This document shows, piece after piece, positions 40,901-47,760 of a DNA stretch of 64,000 nucleotides (position 1 is its first letter; each line of letters begins with the position of its first letter). This DNA is from Thunnus maccoyii (Eukaryota; Chordata; Actinopteri; Scombriformes; Scombridae). Both the position numbers and the translations under genes were made by a program. The notes under the pieces were generated by a model that saw nothing but the letters and a program-made list of their open reading frames with translations, was not told where the DNA came from and searched no databases. The DNA lies in contig NC_056544.1 of NCBI RefSeq assembly GCF_910596095.1, positions 3,375,155 to 3,439,154 of the forward strand. The letters run 5' to 3'.

Positions 40901-41063
40901 CTGAATGAAACAACAGCCTGACAGCAGATTAGCTGGCTGACGGTGAAAGCTGAAGGCTCACACGCATCATCCCCGCCACTGCAGTCCGTGATAGAAAATA
41001 AAAGAGAAGCAGCAACCCACCTTTGGATTTTACGTGCACTTTGGCGTTTTTCTTTGAAGCCAT
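10086..41063 (-). CDS. asph-type locus (junctin/junctate-like), whole gene span
   Basis: Gene-level entry; exons follow. In mammals ASPH makes a full-length ER beta-hydroxylase plus junctin and junctate, which share its N-terminal anchor but lack the enzyme and act in calcium release and store-operated entry. Here the TM exon (FFTWFIVLALLGVWTSVAVV), the NLSEALQG cassette and the DTDGDGDFDVEDAKVLL exon match that shared region closely. All coding exons join in phase: from the first exon the three alternative ends give 203, 263 and 537 residues. The long form is 43+165+45+69+90+78+104+87+718+57+48+110 = 1614 nt. No TPR repeats or oxygenase HxD motif were found, so the enzymatic part is either beyond the window or absent from this copy. 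The symbol is by similarity only. Confidence 0.85.
10092..13088 (-). other. Probable long 3'UTR of the Glu-rich asph form
   Basis: About 3 kb without coding signal between the stop codon at 13089-13091 and the poly(A) signal at 10086. It carries a CA-type microsatellite (12163-12218) and several A/T runs. It is taken as UTR because no further in-phase exon is seen; the assignment is an inference. Confidence 0.45.
12163..12218. repeat. (CA)n microsatellite, interrupted
   Basis: About 56 nt of CA repeats broken by cg and ta steps. Confidence 0.9.
13089..13198 (-). CDS. asph last exon of the Glu-rich form (terminal C)
   Basis: Minus-strand exon after the acceptor acgtag at 13199-13204. With the phase-1 G of the previous exon it reads EAAAVAVVTEQGPTD and 20 further residues, ending LQRND and TGA at 13089-13091. 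The tail is Ala/Ser/Gln-rich and much less acidic than the preceding exons; I do not recognise a domain. A second AG lies 8 nt upstream (ctatag, acceptor for 13206). Its use would give only Glu-Thr before a TAG at 13199-13201, so two C-termini are possible from one exon. Confidence 0.65.
14153..14200 (-). CDS. asph acidic exon (48 nt)
   Basis: Bounded by a strong acceptor (tctgtttgcag) and donor gtaaac, phase 1 to 1, 16 residues reading AADFFETEEQIQDEPT. Length divisible by three and symmetric phase mean it can be skipped without shifting the frame. Its two Phe residues stand out in an otherwise Glu/Ala run. Confidence 0.7.
14333..14382. repeat. (GT)25 microsatellite beside a splice donor
   Basis: Fifty nucleotides of perfect GT on the plus strand, so (AC)25 in the asph pre-mRNA, starting 7 nt after the exon boundary at 14389. 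Confidence 0.95.
14389..14445 (-). CDS. asph acidic exon (57 nt)
   Basis: Acceptor ttccacag and donor gtgagtac; phase 1 to 1; 19 residues reading VTETDEEEVAQEVEEAAEE. Symmetric phase makes it skippable. The intron that follows is a pure CA repeat from its seventh base, which is unusual next to a donor and could influence exon use through CA-binding factors such as hnRNP L. Confidence 0.7.
14446..15619 (-). other. asph intron with a family A repeat
   Basis: Intron between two Glu-rich exons. The only structure is the repeat at 15285-15590. Confidence 0.55.
15285..15590. mobile_element. Small TIR element, family A, copy 3
   Basis: Shares with 3751-4056 the order of tgattaatc, gtaaaatgtcagaaaatggt, tgacatcttcaaatg and aaaatagttgg. 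It lies inside an asph intron about 30 nt from the exon that ends at 15620. Confidence 0.6.
15620..16337 (-). CDS. asph large Glu/Ala-rich exon (718 nt)
   Basis: Minus-strand exon from acceptor gatttcag to donor gtagag, phase 0 to 1, 239 codons plus one base, open throughout. It is almost entirely Glu, Ala, Val and Pro. The middle has at least four tandem copies of a 15-residue unit of type EEPAEEEAAPAEEAV (about 45 nt, roughly 15965-16150), with looser repeats on both sides. In mammalian ASPH the matching luminal segment is also acidic but not so repetitive. Such a segment should be disordered and strongly negative, suited to low-affinity calcium binding in the ER lumen, which is the role given to the acidic part of junctate. 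The repeats suggest growth by replication slippage. Confidence 0.75.
16338..17661 (-). other. asph intron, nothing else seen
   Basis: AT-rich intron between the large Glu-rich exon and the 87-nt exon. No repeat family or coding segment recognised. Confidence 0.55.
17662..17748 (-). CDS. asph acidic exon (87 nt)
   Basis: Acceptor tttttcag and donor gtatgt, phase 0 at both ends, 29 residues beginning VIEEDPEVLEEELPAVEEE and ending APVVE. Together with the next exon it follows a different phase class from the phase-1 exons, so skipping it alone also keeps frame. Confidence 0.75.
17965..18068 (-). CDS. asph Glu-Pro repeat exon (104 nt)
   Basis: Acceptor ctctccag and donor gtttgt; phase 1 to 0. 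It codes mainly alternating Glu and Pro (EPEPEPEAEPEPEPEPEP core) with flanks EPEPEVAAE and PVETPE. The DNA is a run of 6-nt and 12-nt tandem units (cctgaaccagag type). An extended, rod-like acidic stretch is expected. As the exon changes phase, skipping it alone would break the frame, so it should be present whenever the 3' exons are used. Confidence 0.75.
18323..18400 (-). CDS. asph acidic exon (78 nt)
   Basis: Acceptor gtcctcag and donor gtacgt; phase 1 to 1; 26 residues reading VVEPDPVPVEDVIEAAVAE and then EIAAPP after a split Ala codon. Symmetric and skippable. Composition matches the luminal acidic region of ASPH/junctate. Confidence 0.75.
18401..19918 (-). other. asph intron with a probable dispersed repeat
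   Basis: Intron. About 18820-19480 has phrases I associate with a common teleost repeat (ggcccagcacaccaacacag at its start, ctccactatgttcaccagct inside), but I cannot fix its ends or class. A (GT)12 run lies at 19861-19884. Confidence 0.4.
19861..19884. repeat. (GT)12 microsatellite near a splice donor
   Basis: (CA)12 in the asph transcript, starting about 35 nt into the intron after the exon ending at 19919. A second run of nine units (20091-20108) lies about 83 nt upstream of the same exon. Confidence 0.9.
19919..20008 (-). CDS. asph acidic exon, first of the long form (90 nt)
   Basis: Acceptor catgtag and donor gtacca; phase 1 to 1; 30 residues starting GLKEKAVVVTSRSEEAAAP and ending APEPTPE. 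Its opening GLKE matches the residues that follow the acidic DGDGD segment in human full-length ASPH, so this exon marks the switch into the long form rather than into terminal exons A or B. Confidence 0.8.
20009..21712 (-). other. asph intron / 3' flank of terminal exon B
   Basis: Holds the (GT)9 run at 20091-20108, a repeat fragment at about 21393-21480 (agggctgggtatcg, a phrase common in teleost repeats) and the poly(A) signal at 21307. Otherwise nothing. Confidence 0.45.
21307..21312 (-). terminator. Candidate poly(A) signal for terminal exon B
   Basis: AATAAA on the minus strand, about 400 nt after the stop at 21713. Confidence 0.4.
21713..22182 (-). CDS. asph terminal exon B: junctin-like Lys/Glu-rich end
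   Basis: Acceptor catcccag, phase 1, then 155 residues and TGA at 21713-21715. It opens GTFPTKDAGLKLREALKQQL, continues as a predicted long helix (LAKEEEEKELELG, KALEKLRKEKAK), and ends in dense KEKE-type repeats (EKKEEKEGEKKSKKEGEKEE, SERGGKN at the end). Junctin, the muscle product of ASPH, has the same plan: short cytosolic N-terminus, one membrane span, and a luminal Lys/Glu-rich tail that binds calsequestrin, triadin and the ryanodine receptor. Joined to the shared exons the protein has 263 residues, slightly longer than mammalian junctin at about 210-225. The assignment rests on composition, position and phase, since such tails align poorly. Confidence 0.75.
22183..25736 (-). other. asph intron, no gene seen
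   Basis: About 3.5 kb of AT-rich intron between terminal exon B and the 3' end of terminal exon A. I found no coding segment or clear repeat. Confidence 0.5.
25737..25742 (-). terminator. Candidate poly(A) signal for terminal exon A
   Basis: AATAAA on the minus strand, about 585 nt after the stop at 26324. Confidence 0.45.
25782..25829. repeat. (CTG)16 trinucleotide repeat, CAG in the asph UTR
   Basis: Forty-eight nucleotides of perfect CTG on the plus strand. It lies between the stop of terminal exon A and its poly(A) signal, so that transcript would carry (CAG)16 in its 3'UTR. The plus-strand frame that reads it as poly-alanine has no other support. Confidence 0.9.
26324..26613 (-). CDS. 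asph terminal exon A: short acidic end
   Basis: Acceptor tgcgtag, phase 1, 95 residues and TAG at 26324-26326. It opens GLTSEGDGQGESEVLDWLEE, then SDWLNGFFTFLYGLINPLEP, a Glu run, and ends IVIVGLHNQ. From memory, a short human ASPH isoform has the same layout (GLTKDG start, SSDWFYGFLSFLYDIMTPFE core, acidic run, DLHNQ end), so this is a conserved alternative terminal exon. The hydrophobic FFTFLYGLI patch may be a membrane-associated helix. With the shared exons the protein is 203 residues. The Arg-rich stretch after the acidic run (GGVRRRGAKDDG) differs from what I recall in mammals. Confidence 0.8.
26614..29619 (-). other. asph intron with a (GT)n run
   Basis: No coding exon is supported. 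It holds a (TG)n microsatellite at 28941-28993 and a short GT run near 27393. Confidence 0.5.
28941..28993. repeat. (TG)26 microsatellite
   Basis: Fifty-three nucleotides of perfect TG inside an asph intron. Confidence 0.95.
29620..29688 (-). CDS. asph DGDGD exon with a GC donor (69 nt)
   Basis: Acceptor gctgtag; 23 residues, phase 1 to 1, reading KLVAYDTDGDGDFDVEDAKV and then LL. Human ASPH has KLGIYDADGDGDFDVDDAKV at this place, an EF-hand-like acidic segment thought to bind calcium in the lumen. The donor is tag|gcaagt, a GC rather than a GT, with otherwise perfect match to the U1 consensus. From this exon the transcript can go to terminal exon A (26613), terminal exon B (22182) or the long Glu-rich chain (20008); all three acceptors are in phase. 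Confidence 0.9.
   Translation of the reverse strand, partial: VNWWHTIQMAMVILMSRMLKFC
30893..30937 (-). CDS. asph 45-nt cassette exon
   Basis: Acceptor gcatgcag and donor gtaaag, phase 1 to 1, reading DKAKGLQINLSEALQ (first residue split with the preceding exon). Mammalian ASPH products that include the AKAKDFRYNLSEVLQ segment use the matching exon, which is alternatively spliced and carries an N-glycosylation sequon (NLS); the NLS is kept here. Skipping joins VLG to KLVAY in frame. Confidence 0.85.
31742..31906 (-). CDS. asph transmembrane exon (165 nt)
   Basis: Acceptor gtgttgcag and donor gtgagtac, phase 1 to 1, 54 full codons plus split ends. It codes a Lys/Ser-rich cytosolic stretch (NGKKSDSGSSGSGS), one membrane span (FFTWFIVLALLGVWTSVAVV) and the start of the luminal side (YFDLVDYQGVL). 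The span is nearly identical to human ASPH/junctin (FFTWFMVIALLGVWTSVAVV), making this the most secure exon of the locus. Type II topology with an ER/SR lumen C-terminus is known for the family. All three first exons splice to it in phase. Confidence 0.95.
32342..34031 (-). other. asph intron, nothing recognised
   Basis: Between the TM exon and first exon c; no coding segment or clear repeat. Confidence 0.45.
34032..34116 (-). CDS. asph alternative first exon c
   Basis: ATG at 34114-34116, 28 codons plus one base, donor gtgagg after ATGCAGG. Reads MGDPATLVESATPSVVTAVP, then TVIAGEMQ, and joins the TM exon through a shared Asp codon. The N-terminus is hydrophobic/Thr-rich rather than basic. 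An upstream in-frame TTG at 34125 is not needed. A motif that fits both a TATA box and a MEF2 site lies at 34370-34379, so a separate promoter is likely. I do not recall a mammalian sequence match, but multiple first exons are known for ASPH. Confidence 0.65.
34370..34379 (-). promoter_or_regulatory. TATA/MEF2-type motif upstream of first exon c
   Basis: Minus strand CTATAAATAA, an exact fit to the MEF2 consensus YTAWWWWTAR and containing TATAAATA. It lies about 255 nt upstream of the ATG at 34116. MEF2 control of the muscle promoter of the human ASPH locus has been reported, which makes the motif more interesting; a chance match is possible for an AT-rich 10-mer. Confidence 0.4.
35048..35165. 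mobile_element. Family A repeat fragment, copy 4
   Basis: Shows gtgctgaaacaattag, ttaatcaattagtc and later words of family A. Partial copy within an asph intron. Confidence 0.45.
36417..36441 (-). CDS. asph alternative first exon b
   Basis: ATG at 36439-36441, eight codons (MERAEEPS) plus one base, donor gtatgt. It joins the TM exon in phase through a split Asp codon. Short alternative N-termini are known for junctin/junctate (mammalian MAEDKETKHG). A CpG-poor flank with no clear TATA box lies upstream, so promoter evidence is weak and the exon could be a chance ATG plus donor. Confidence 0.55.
37430..37785. repeat. Two short dispersed-repeat fragments in asph intron
   Basis: About 37430-37545 (aaggatgcaccgatcttata, tactgatattggtccgatac) and about 37708-37785 (aagggccactgtgtaag, ggcatctagcagtggggc) carry phrases I recognise as frequent in teleost repeats. 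Class unknown. Confidence 0.4.
38000..41020 (-). other. First asph intron, 3' part with a GC-rich stretch
   Basis: No exon is supported. The stretch 40140-41020 is richer in CpG than its surroundings and leads into the first exon, so it probably belongs to the promoter CpG island; open frames inside it have no family features. Confidence 0.4.
41021..41063 (-). CDS. asph first exon a
   Basis: ATG at 41061-41063 in good context (gccATGG), 14 codons plus one base, donor gtgggt. Reads MASKKNAKVHVKSK and continues as D in the TM exon. Human full-length ASPH begins MAQRKNAKSS, so the basic N-terminus with KNAK is conserved and this is the housekeeping start. The upstream region has a CCAAT box and GC boxes and no TATA box. 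Confidence 0.85.
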
Positions 41064-41269
41064 GGCGACTCTCTGGCAGCTGTGCGAGGTGAGCTTGGAC
41101 TGGAGAAGAGCGGTGCAGCCGGAGGCTGAATTTCTAGCAGCAAAAAGAAATCAAAATCTGTCCTGCTGCCTCATAAAACTCAGCACCATAGAAACCCCGT
41201 CCCTAGTCGAACTGACAGCTATCTCAACCAATGACAGACTTGCTTTAGGATAAAAAGGCGGGACTCTGT

Positions 41270-41360
41270 AATTTTTTGGCCAATAGAATTTGAGAGGCGT
41301 TGAGCTTATTCAACCGTGTGGATAGTCTTATCTTCGCCCCGCCCCCTCCGGTCCTCTTGA
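41270..41360 (-). promoter_or_regulatory. CpG-type promoter of asph
   Basis: Contains ggccaatag near 41278-41286 (CCAAT in plus orientation) and the GC-box cluster cgccccgccccctcc at about 41335-41350, 210-290 nt upstream of the ATG. This fits a TATA-less housekeeping promoter. The start site itself cannot be placed. Confidence 0.55.
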
Positions 41361-41869
41361 ACGTGGCAAGATGGAAGATCTTTTTCCCCTCCACACATTT
41401 AACATTTAAATATCAAACATAACAACACAGAAACATGCTACAAAAACAGTATACGGATTTATGGCTGACAGTACAGTCAAATTATTAATAATAAAATCGC
41501 AATGTGGATAGGGTTTTAAGTCCACTTCATTTGTGGTTTCAATTAGGCTATAGGACATTTTAATGAGAATTATAATACATTACTAATAACTTTGCATATG
41601 CTTTATATTCACTAACTTCTGATGCAGAAGGAGAAATGAAAGTTTGTGGAAGCTTACAGCTACATAGTCAGAATTGCCTTAGAATATATGATTTATTTTT
41701 GATCATATGTCATTATATACTATGTATATAATCATTGCACAATGGATAATAACTATTTTTTATCTACTTCACTATCATTTTATTAGATACTACTTATATA
41801 ATTACTACAGAATGTATAATAATAACCATTACAATTTTACTATTTAACTATTTTATTTTATTTTGTTCT

Positions 41870-41965
41870 ATTGTTGTGTGTGATGTGTGCTGGACGGTGC
41901 TGTCGTAACACTGAAATTCCCCTCAGGATTAATAAAGTATGTCCTATTCTTCTTCTTATGTACAG
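41870..41965 (+). mobile_element. Possible retroelement 3' tail
   Basis: Text of type acactgaaattcccctcagg, attaataaagta, then cttcttctt resembles the 3' tails of some teleost LINEs, which end in a conserved stem and a short repeat. No coding part is attached. Confidence 0.35.
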
Positions 41966-44029
41966 TATTTTGTGGTGTCCATGTTATTTCTGACTGTATT
42001 GCTGAAAGTCAGGGACTTTGAATATACATGGGGTTACCATCAGTCAGTTTTAATAAGATAAAATAGAGGTCTGCAGCTTTGCACCAGACAAACTTAAAAA
42101 TGTATCCAGCAGTAACAGCAAAAGTTTTGACCTGTCATAGTAGGGTTCACATGTGTTACTAATGACATTAAAAATGGCTGTGTTATATTTGAGCATCCAT
42201 GCACATTACTAGGACCCTGAAACCGAAGCAGGTCAATGGAACTGTGCTCATTGATTTTATTATGTTATGGTTATAGGTCTTCCTGATAAACTAAAGAGCC
42301 AAAAAGACAAAGCAAGTTTGATGCTGGAGGATTTTCCACAACCTGGCAACCCAAATGTTATTCTTATTAATGCCTCATAAATGATCTATAAAACATATTG
42401 TTTATTACCATTAATAAAGCTGTTGATTAATGCTTATAAATCCCTTATAACAGGTAGCTTATCAGAAAGTAGTAGCTGCCATTATGGTAAACATCTTGTT
42501 TGTCTTACTGTCATAATGAGACAACTGTTGTTGATCATTTGCTAATCCATCCAATCACCTGTCTCTCTCTGTTTCTATTTCACTCATTCTTTTAACAAGT
42601 AAAAAGAAACATCTTTATTGACATTTTGTCAGCTTCTCTGGGTAAAACAAAGTAAACGTTTGCTAATGCTAGCAGGCAATTAAGTGAGTAGCTTCTGTTA
42701 ATGTTAGAGTGGGCTCCCTGGAACTTTAGCATTGCTAACTGGCTTCTGAAATGCTTCCCTTGACCATAACCACATAAAATGTTTGCCTTAACTTAACCAC
42801 CCAAGGCTAATAAACAAACCTAATCATTTCTAATATTGTTCATTTCCCCAAATATTTTCTGTAATGAGGATAAATCCCTGACATCCTGGTCCATTATTTC
42901 TGATGAGTTAACACCAAGCTATCTGCTAGACAGTGGGTGAATATATTTGAGGTAACTTACAGAACATTTAAGCATCTTTCACTAAAACAGAAAATATGAA
43001 CAACTTGCAGATGACTCTCCACCATCAATATTTGTCATCATTCAGACCTTGAAGAACACCACATTAGATATATATGTGTTTCATAAACATCTATAAATGG
43101 GTTTGCACTTTTACAGCACTCAGTGACTAAGCAGTTGCTTTAAATTGCATTGAACTTGTTCAGGTTTTAAGTCTCTTCAAATCTCTGCCCACATCCACCC
43201 TTTCACAGCTCTCACCGCTGCCCTGCTATCCACACACACACCCAACACCTCCTGCAGAGCACTGACCATTTGGTTATCTCACAAGCATATCTCACATTTG
43301 GTCAGCTCACAGACATCACAGCCCCCGGGTGTGTGCATGTGTGAATGTGTGTGGGTGGGTGTGTGCTGTGAGAAGGACAGTTGTTCTCACATACTGTATG
43401 TATGGTTGAGTGATTGAGGAGACATTCAAAGAGCTTTCAACTGACCTAATCACTGTGTGGAGTAGTGATTCTGGAGTGATCTAATCACCTGAATGGAATG
43501 TCATTTGCATGATGGGTGTGTGTTTGTGGGAGGAGGGCAGGAGTTTATTTGGTTTCATATGTGCTTGAAAAACTAGTATCACCCGCTGGAAAACTGTAAA
43601 AAGTACTGCTGGTTCTCCAGAGTTTGATTTGGAGGACTTACAAATGCCATGATTATAGCAATGCTGCTTCTTATTAATTCTCTTCAAATACAACTGCATA
43701 CACATTGCTAAAAGAACACTTCTGAATGTGGTCTGAGCATTCAGGTCTCAATGTGTCCTCAATGTGTCTTGAGTGCCGATCGGATCACCCGAGACACATT
43801 TTAATGTGACCAGGGCCTAATTTGCATTGGCCAATATGTTTTAGAGTGAATTTAATGCCACCATGGGAAACATTCTATTCCAATTCATTATGTTCTTCTA
43901 CCACAGTGAACAGCTGTTGGAAAGGAGACATTGTGGATGCCCAGGAAAACAAAAACAACAAGCTCTTGACTTGAACAGCAAAGACCAGAGTTTCACACTT
44001 TAATTCAGGGCTGATTTTTACATTATTTT

Positions 44030-44225
44030 AGGGCTGCTGATTATTTTCATTATTATTTCATTATTCATTTTTCATTAAACAAATAATTGATTGGTATATA
44101 AAATGTCAAAAATGCTGAAATATGCCCATCATGATTTCCCAAAGCCCAAGGTAATGTATCCAAACTTGTTATATCTGACAAACAATCTTGAGAGTGAGAA
44201 AAGCAGCAAATCCTCACATCAGAGA
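44030..44225. mobile_element. Family A repeat fragment, copy 5
   Basis: Contains agggctgctgattattttc, aaataattgattgg, aaaatgtcaaaaatg and cccaaggta in family A order. Confidence 0.45.
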
Positions 44226-44427
44226 TGCTTTTCACCAATTTAGTTGCCTAACCTTAATATGAGTGGATTACCAGCCTGGTAAAAATGTCAACCGAAAATG
44301 CCATTTCAGGGAACCGACAGTGTTTAAATTCACAACTGTAACTGCCTATAAGTCTCTGGTCCATGTTTATCACTCATCATTTTCGCACACCCTGAGAATT
44401 TAGGAACTTCTTTACTTTGACCTTTAC

Positions 44428-44481
44428 CCATTTTATTGTGCACTACCCAAATGATTATTTGGGTAGTGCACAATAAAATGG
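44428..44481. repeat. Perfect hairpin, 25-bp arms, 4-nt loop
   Basis: The arm 44428-44452 (starts ccattttattgtgcac) is exactly reverse-complemented at 44457-44481, with gatt between. Pairing ends abruptly at both sides. Confidence 0.95.
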
Positions 44482-46859
44482 TAGTGCAGTTTGGGTTCTT
44501 AATCACTCAATCAGACAATCAATTGATATTATTCATTTATTCCTATTTCAACGGGTTTTGACCCCTAATGGAATGTCTTTACTTTTCAAATGTCTTTCGT
44601 GGTCTCCAATGCTGTATTCTCATTTAATTTCAGATGCCATGTCATTCAAACCATTGTCTATAATCATCACAGACAGTGTCTTCTCACAGTGGGAGTCATT
44701 TACAAGCCCTCCTCAGGAGAGCTTGACTTCCTGGGTCTTAAGTGACCTTTTTGTTTCCTTCACCAGCTGCAAAGATTTGACCTGTTTGGAGAATAGTCAA
44801 AGGAGTGATGAGATTGGCATCCCAGATGAGCCCCAAAATTATTGTGGCATTTTACCTTTTGCACTTGATTTCAATGAAGAAAGAGACAACTCTCAATGAT
44901 TATTATATTATTGTCACACTTACTTTAATGCTCAGTGCATGATACACTCATATTCGATACAGACATACGAGCTGCTATAGAGGAGTGATCCCCAAAGAGT
45001 GAGGTGAATATTTTTAATCTGTTTCAGACCAACTTCTAGGGGTTGTTGTGACTACTCTATGCATGAGTATAGCCAAACAGACATGTCAAGATCTGTTTCA
45101 GAATAAACACATGTTCTTTGTTTCTCTTTCACACAGGAACATATTGTTCAGACGCACAAACATGATTTCTATGATTATCACTAAGCATTTTAACCTTTCA
45201 CAAGTTCAAACAAGAATTTATACAATGATTTCCCTCACAGGGAAGGGGCCCACAACATATTTTTGCCCCTTGGCCACCCAGTGGGTTAATGTAATGGCCC
45301 TTTACCTTCACCATACTTCAACCATACTGTATTTACCATGACCATAATATTTCTCTAACCTTAGCCAAGTGTATTTATTTGCATAAATACAACCTTGCTT
45401 TAGTTGCCCCCTGATGTTGTTATAAAAAACAAAGACAACATTGACAGTGAATGAACCGCAGTAATGTTTAATGTGAACATTTTGTTCTATTGATAATAAA
45501 TTAAATCCAGGTAGCATTATGTTTTCTCCAAAACATTTACCAAAGCAAATCAGCCTTGAATAATTATATGAATATATCGATTATAAGAGAGAATTGGATT
45601 ATAGACACACCTCAGTATAGTACATGTGGCTATTTGACCAACTGGATTCAGCTGGTTCACACCCGCACTTTGAACTGCGACTTTATCATGGTGGAGTGCA
45701 CCTCAGTGTCCCTGGTAGCGTTTGTTTTGGTAGGCTAGGCTGCTAGAGGGGTGGGAAGGGGAGGGGGGTTGGGGTGGGGGACCCAAGGCAAAGTGGTCTT
45801 TTATGAGGGGCTAGAAAATGTACATGGATCCCATGAACAGTTGTGTAATACCTTAAGGAACCTCGCCCTTGTTGGCTCCTCATTGCTGTCCAGTGAAAAC
45901 CATGTATCTCCAATTTTGTTGATTTTGAAATTTTCACATGAAGTATTCCCTTACGGCTTGAGAGAATTCTCCTAGTTTTTAAATTAAAAAGATTAAGTAA
46001 ATGATCAAATTAAATAACCCATTACCTGACAAAGGCATTGTCATGAAGCTGAAAACAGGGATGTTTTTCTAAGCTCACGCAAGGTTTTGAAGATACATGG
46101 TTTTCATAGGACAGCGACACTAGCTAGGTGAAGAAAAGGGGGGTGGGGGTGGTGTCTGCAGGGCAAAGGGCAACAGCAGAGTGAGATTTTTCCACAGCGA
46201 AAGGGAGAATGTTGCACAGCAGGAAAACGCAACACTCCTCGAAAAGGTGAGTAGGGGGCTGGACTACTAGTCCTCAGGGTACTCAAGCAATTTAGTATGT
46301 TTATATTTATTTCTAACATCTCACAAACAAGTAAAAACAAAAAAAACAAAACAAGGATAACAAATAAAATGAGCAGTTAACATATACTAATAAACAAATT
46401 CTGATAAACAACATAAATAAATACTATATGTCTGAAAGGAGTAGGAAGAAGTATCGATATGGTCCAACCTCTCCTTCATTTTCTGCCTCTATAGTTCTAT
46501 ACCTTATGAATTCTCTGTATAGAGTATTTTTCTTTTTGTAGTACTGAGACAGATTTATTTTAAGTTTTAAAATCAAAGCAGCAGAAGCAGAAATATCCTG
46601 ATTTTTAGTCCCTGTAGGATTGAACTCCAAAAAAAAAAAAAAACACTGTAAAGTCCACACCTTCCATTTTTCTGTTTGAGATAACCCGTGTGACATCATC
46701 AGGGTTATTGTCTCAGAAGCCTGAAGCTTTGAAAAGGTTACAAAAAAGGAATATACAGAGAAGCAGAACAGCAACAGCAGCAACAACAACAATAGATACA
46801 TGACTAGCAGCAACAAACAGCAACAGCTGGAGAAGGACAGAGGAAGGACGCCAACACGT

Positions 46860-47760
46860 CAGCATGGTTCATGGGGTTTCCTGCGGATGAGAAAGCACAA
46901 AGAACTCCAGGGAAGAAGTCAAGTTAGTAACATGCATTAATGGTAAAAGAATACATACAGATGGAGAAGAGGAGAGAGGAGATCAGTGCATCATGGGAAG
47001 TCCCCCAGCAGTCTAGGCCTATAGCAGCATAACTAAGGGCTGGTCCAAGGCGAGCCTGGTCGGCCCTAACTATAAGCTTTATCAAAAAGAAAAGTTTTAA
47101 GCCTACTCTTAAATGTTGAGAGGGTGTCTGCCCCCTGGACTGAATCTAGAAGATGGTTCCACAGGAGAGGAGCCTGATAGCTGAAGGCTCTGCCTCCCAT
47201 TCTACTTTTGGTGACTGTAAGCCTGCATTCTGGGAGTGCAGTGCTAGTGGGGAAATAGGGTACTATGAGCTCTTTAAGATATAATGATGCCTGACCGTTA
47301 AGGGCTTTGTATGTGAGGAGAAGGATTTTAAATTCTATTCTTGATTTTACTGGAAGCCAATGCAGCAAAACTAAGACAGGGGAAATATGATCTCTTTTTC
47401 TAGTTTTAGTCAGCACATGTGCAGCTGCATTCTGGACCAACTGGAGAGTCTTTAGAGACTTGTTAGGGCAGCCTGATAATAATGAGTTGCAATAATCCAG
47501 CCTAGAAGTAACAAATACATGGGCTATTTTTTCTGCATCTTGTTGAGACAGGATGTGCCTGATTTTTGCAATATTACGTAAGTGAAAAAAGGCAGTCCTT
47601 GAAATTTGTTTTATGTGGGAGTTAAAGGACATATCTTGATCAAAAAGAACTCCCAGATTCCTGGAGGCCAGGGTAATGCCATCTAGATTAGCCAAATCAT
47701 TAGATGATGTGTTTCCAAGATGTTTAGGGCCAAAAAGCTTTGCCAAAAAGCTTTGCCAAA
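46860..47760 (-). mobile_element. 5'-truncated LINE with reverse-transcriptase C-terminus
   Basis: The minus-strand frame 47746-47066 codes 226 residues with the typical end of a non-LTR retrotransposon polyprotein: SRLDYCNSLLSGCPNKSLKT, LQLVQNAAAHVLT, SPVLVLLHWLPVKSRIEFKI, LLTYKALNGQ. The catalytic part of reverse transcriptase and the endonuclease are missing, as expected for 5' truncation. The tail (aactaagggctggtccaagg and on) is shared by many teleost elements I have seen, so I extended the element to about 46860. Family is probably L2/CR1-like. The open frame suggests recent insertion but is only a fragment. Confidence 0.8.

Noticed and set aside
44558..44899. 113-residue plus-strand frame
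   Set aside because: No recognisable motif, no splice or promoter context, in repeat-rich intergenic DNA.
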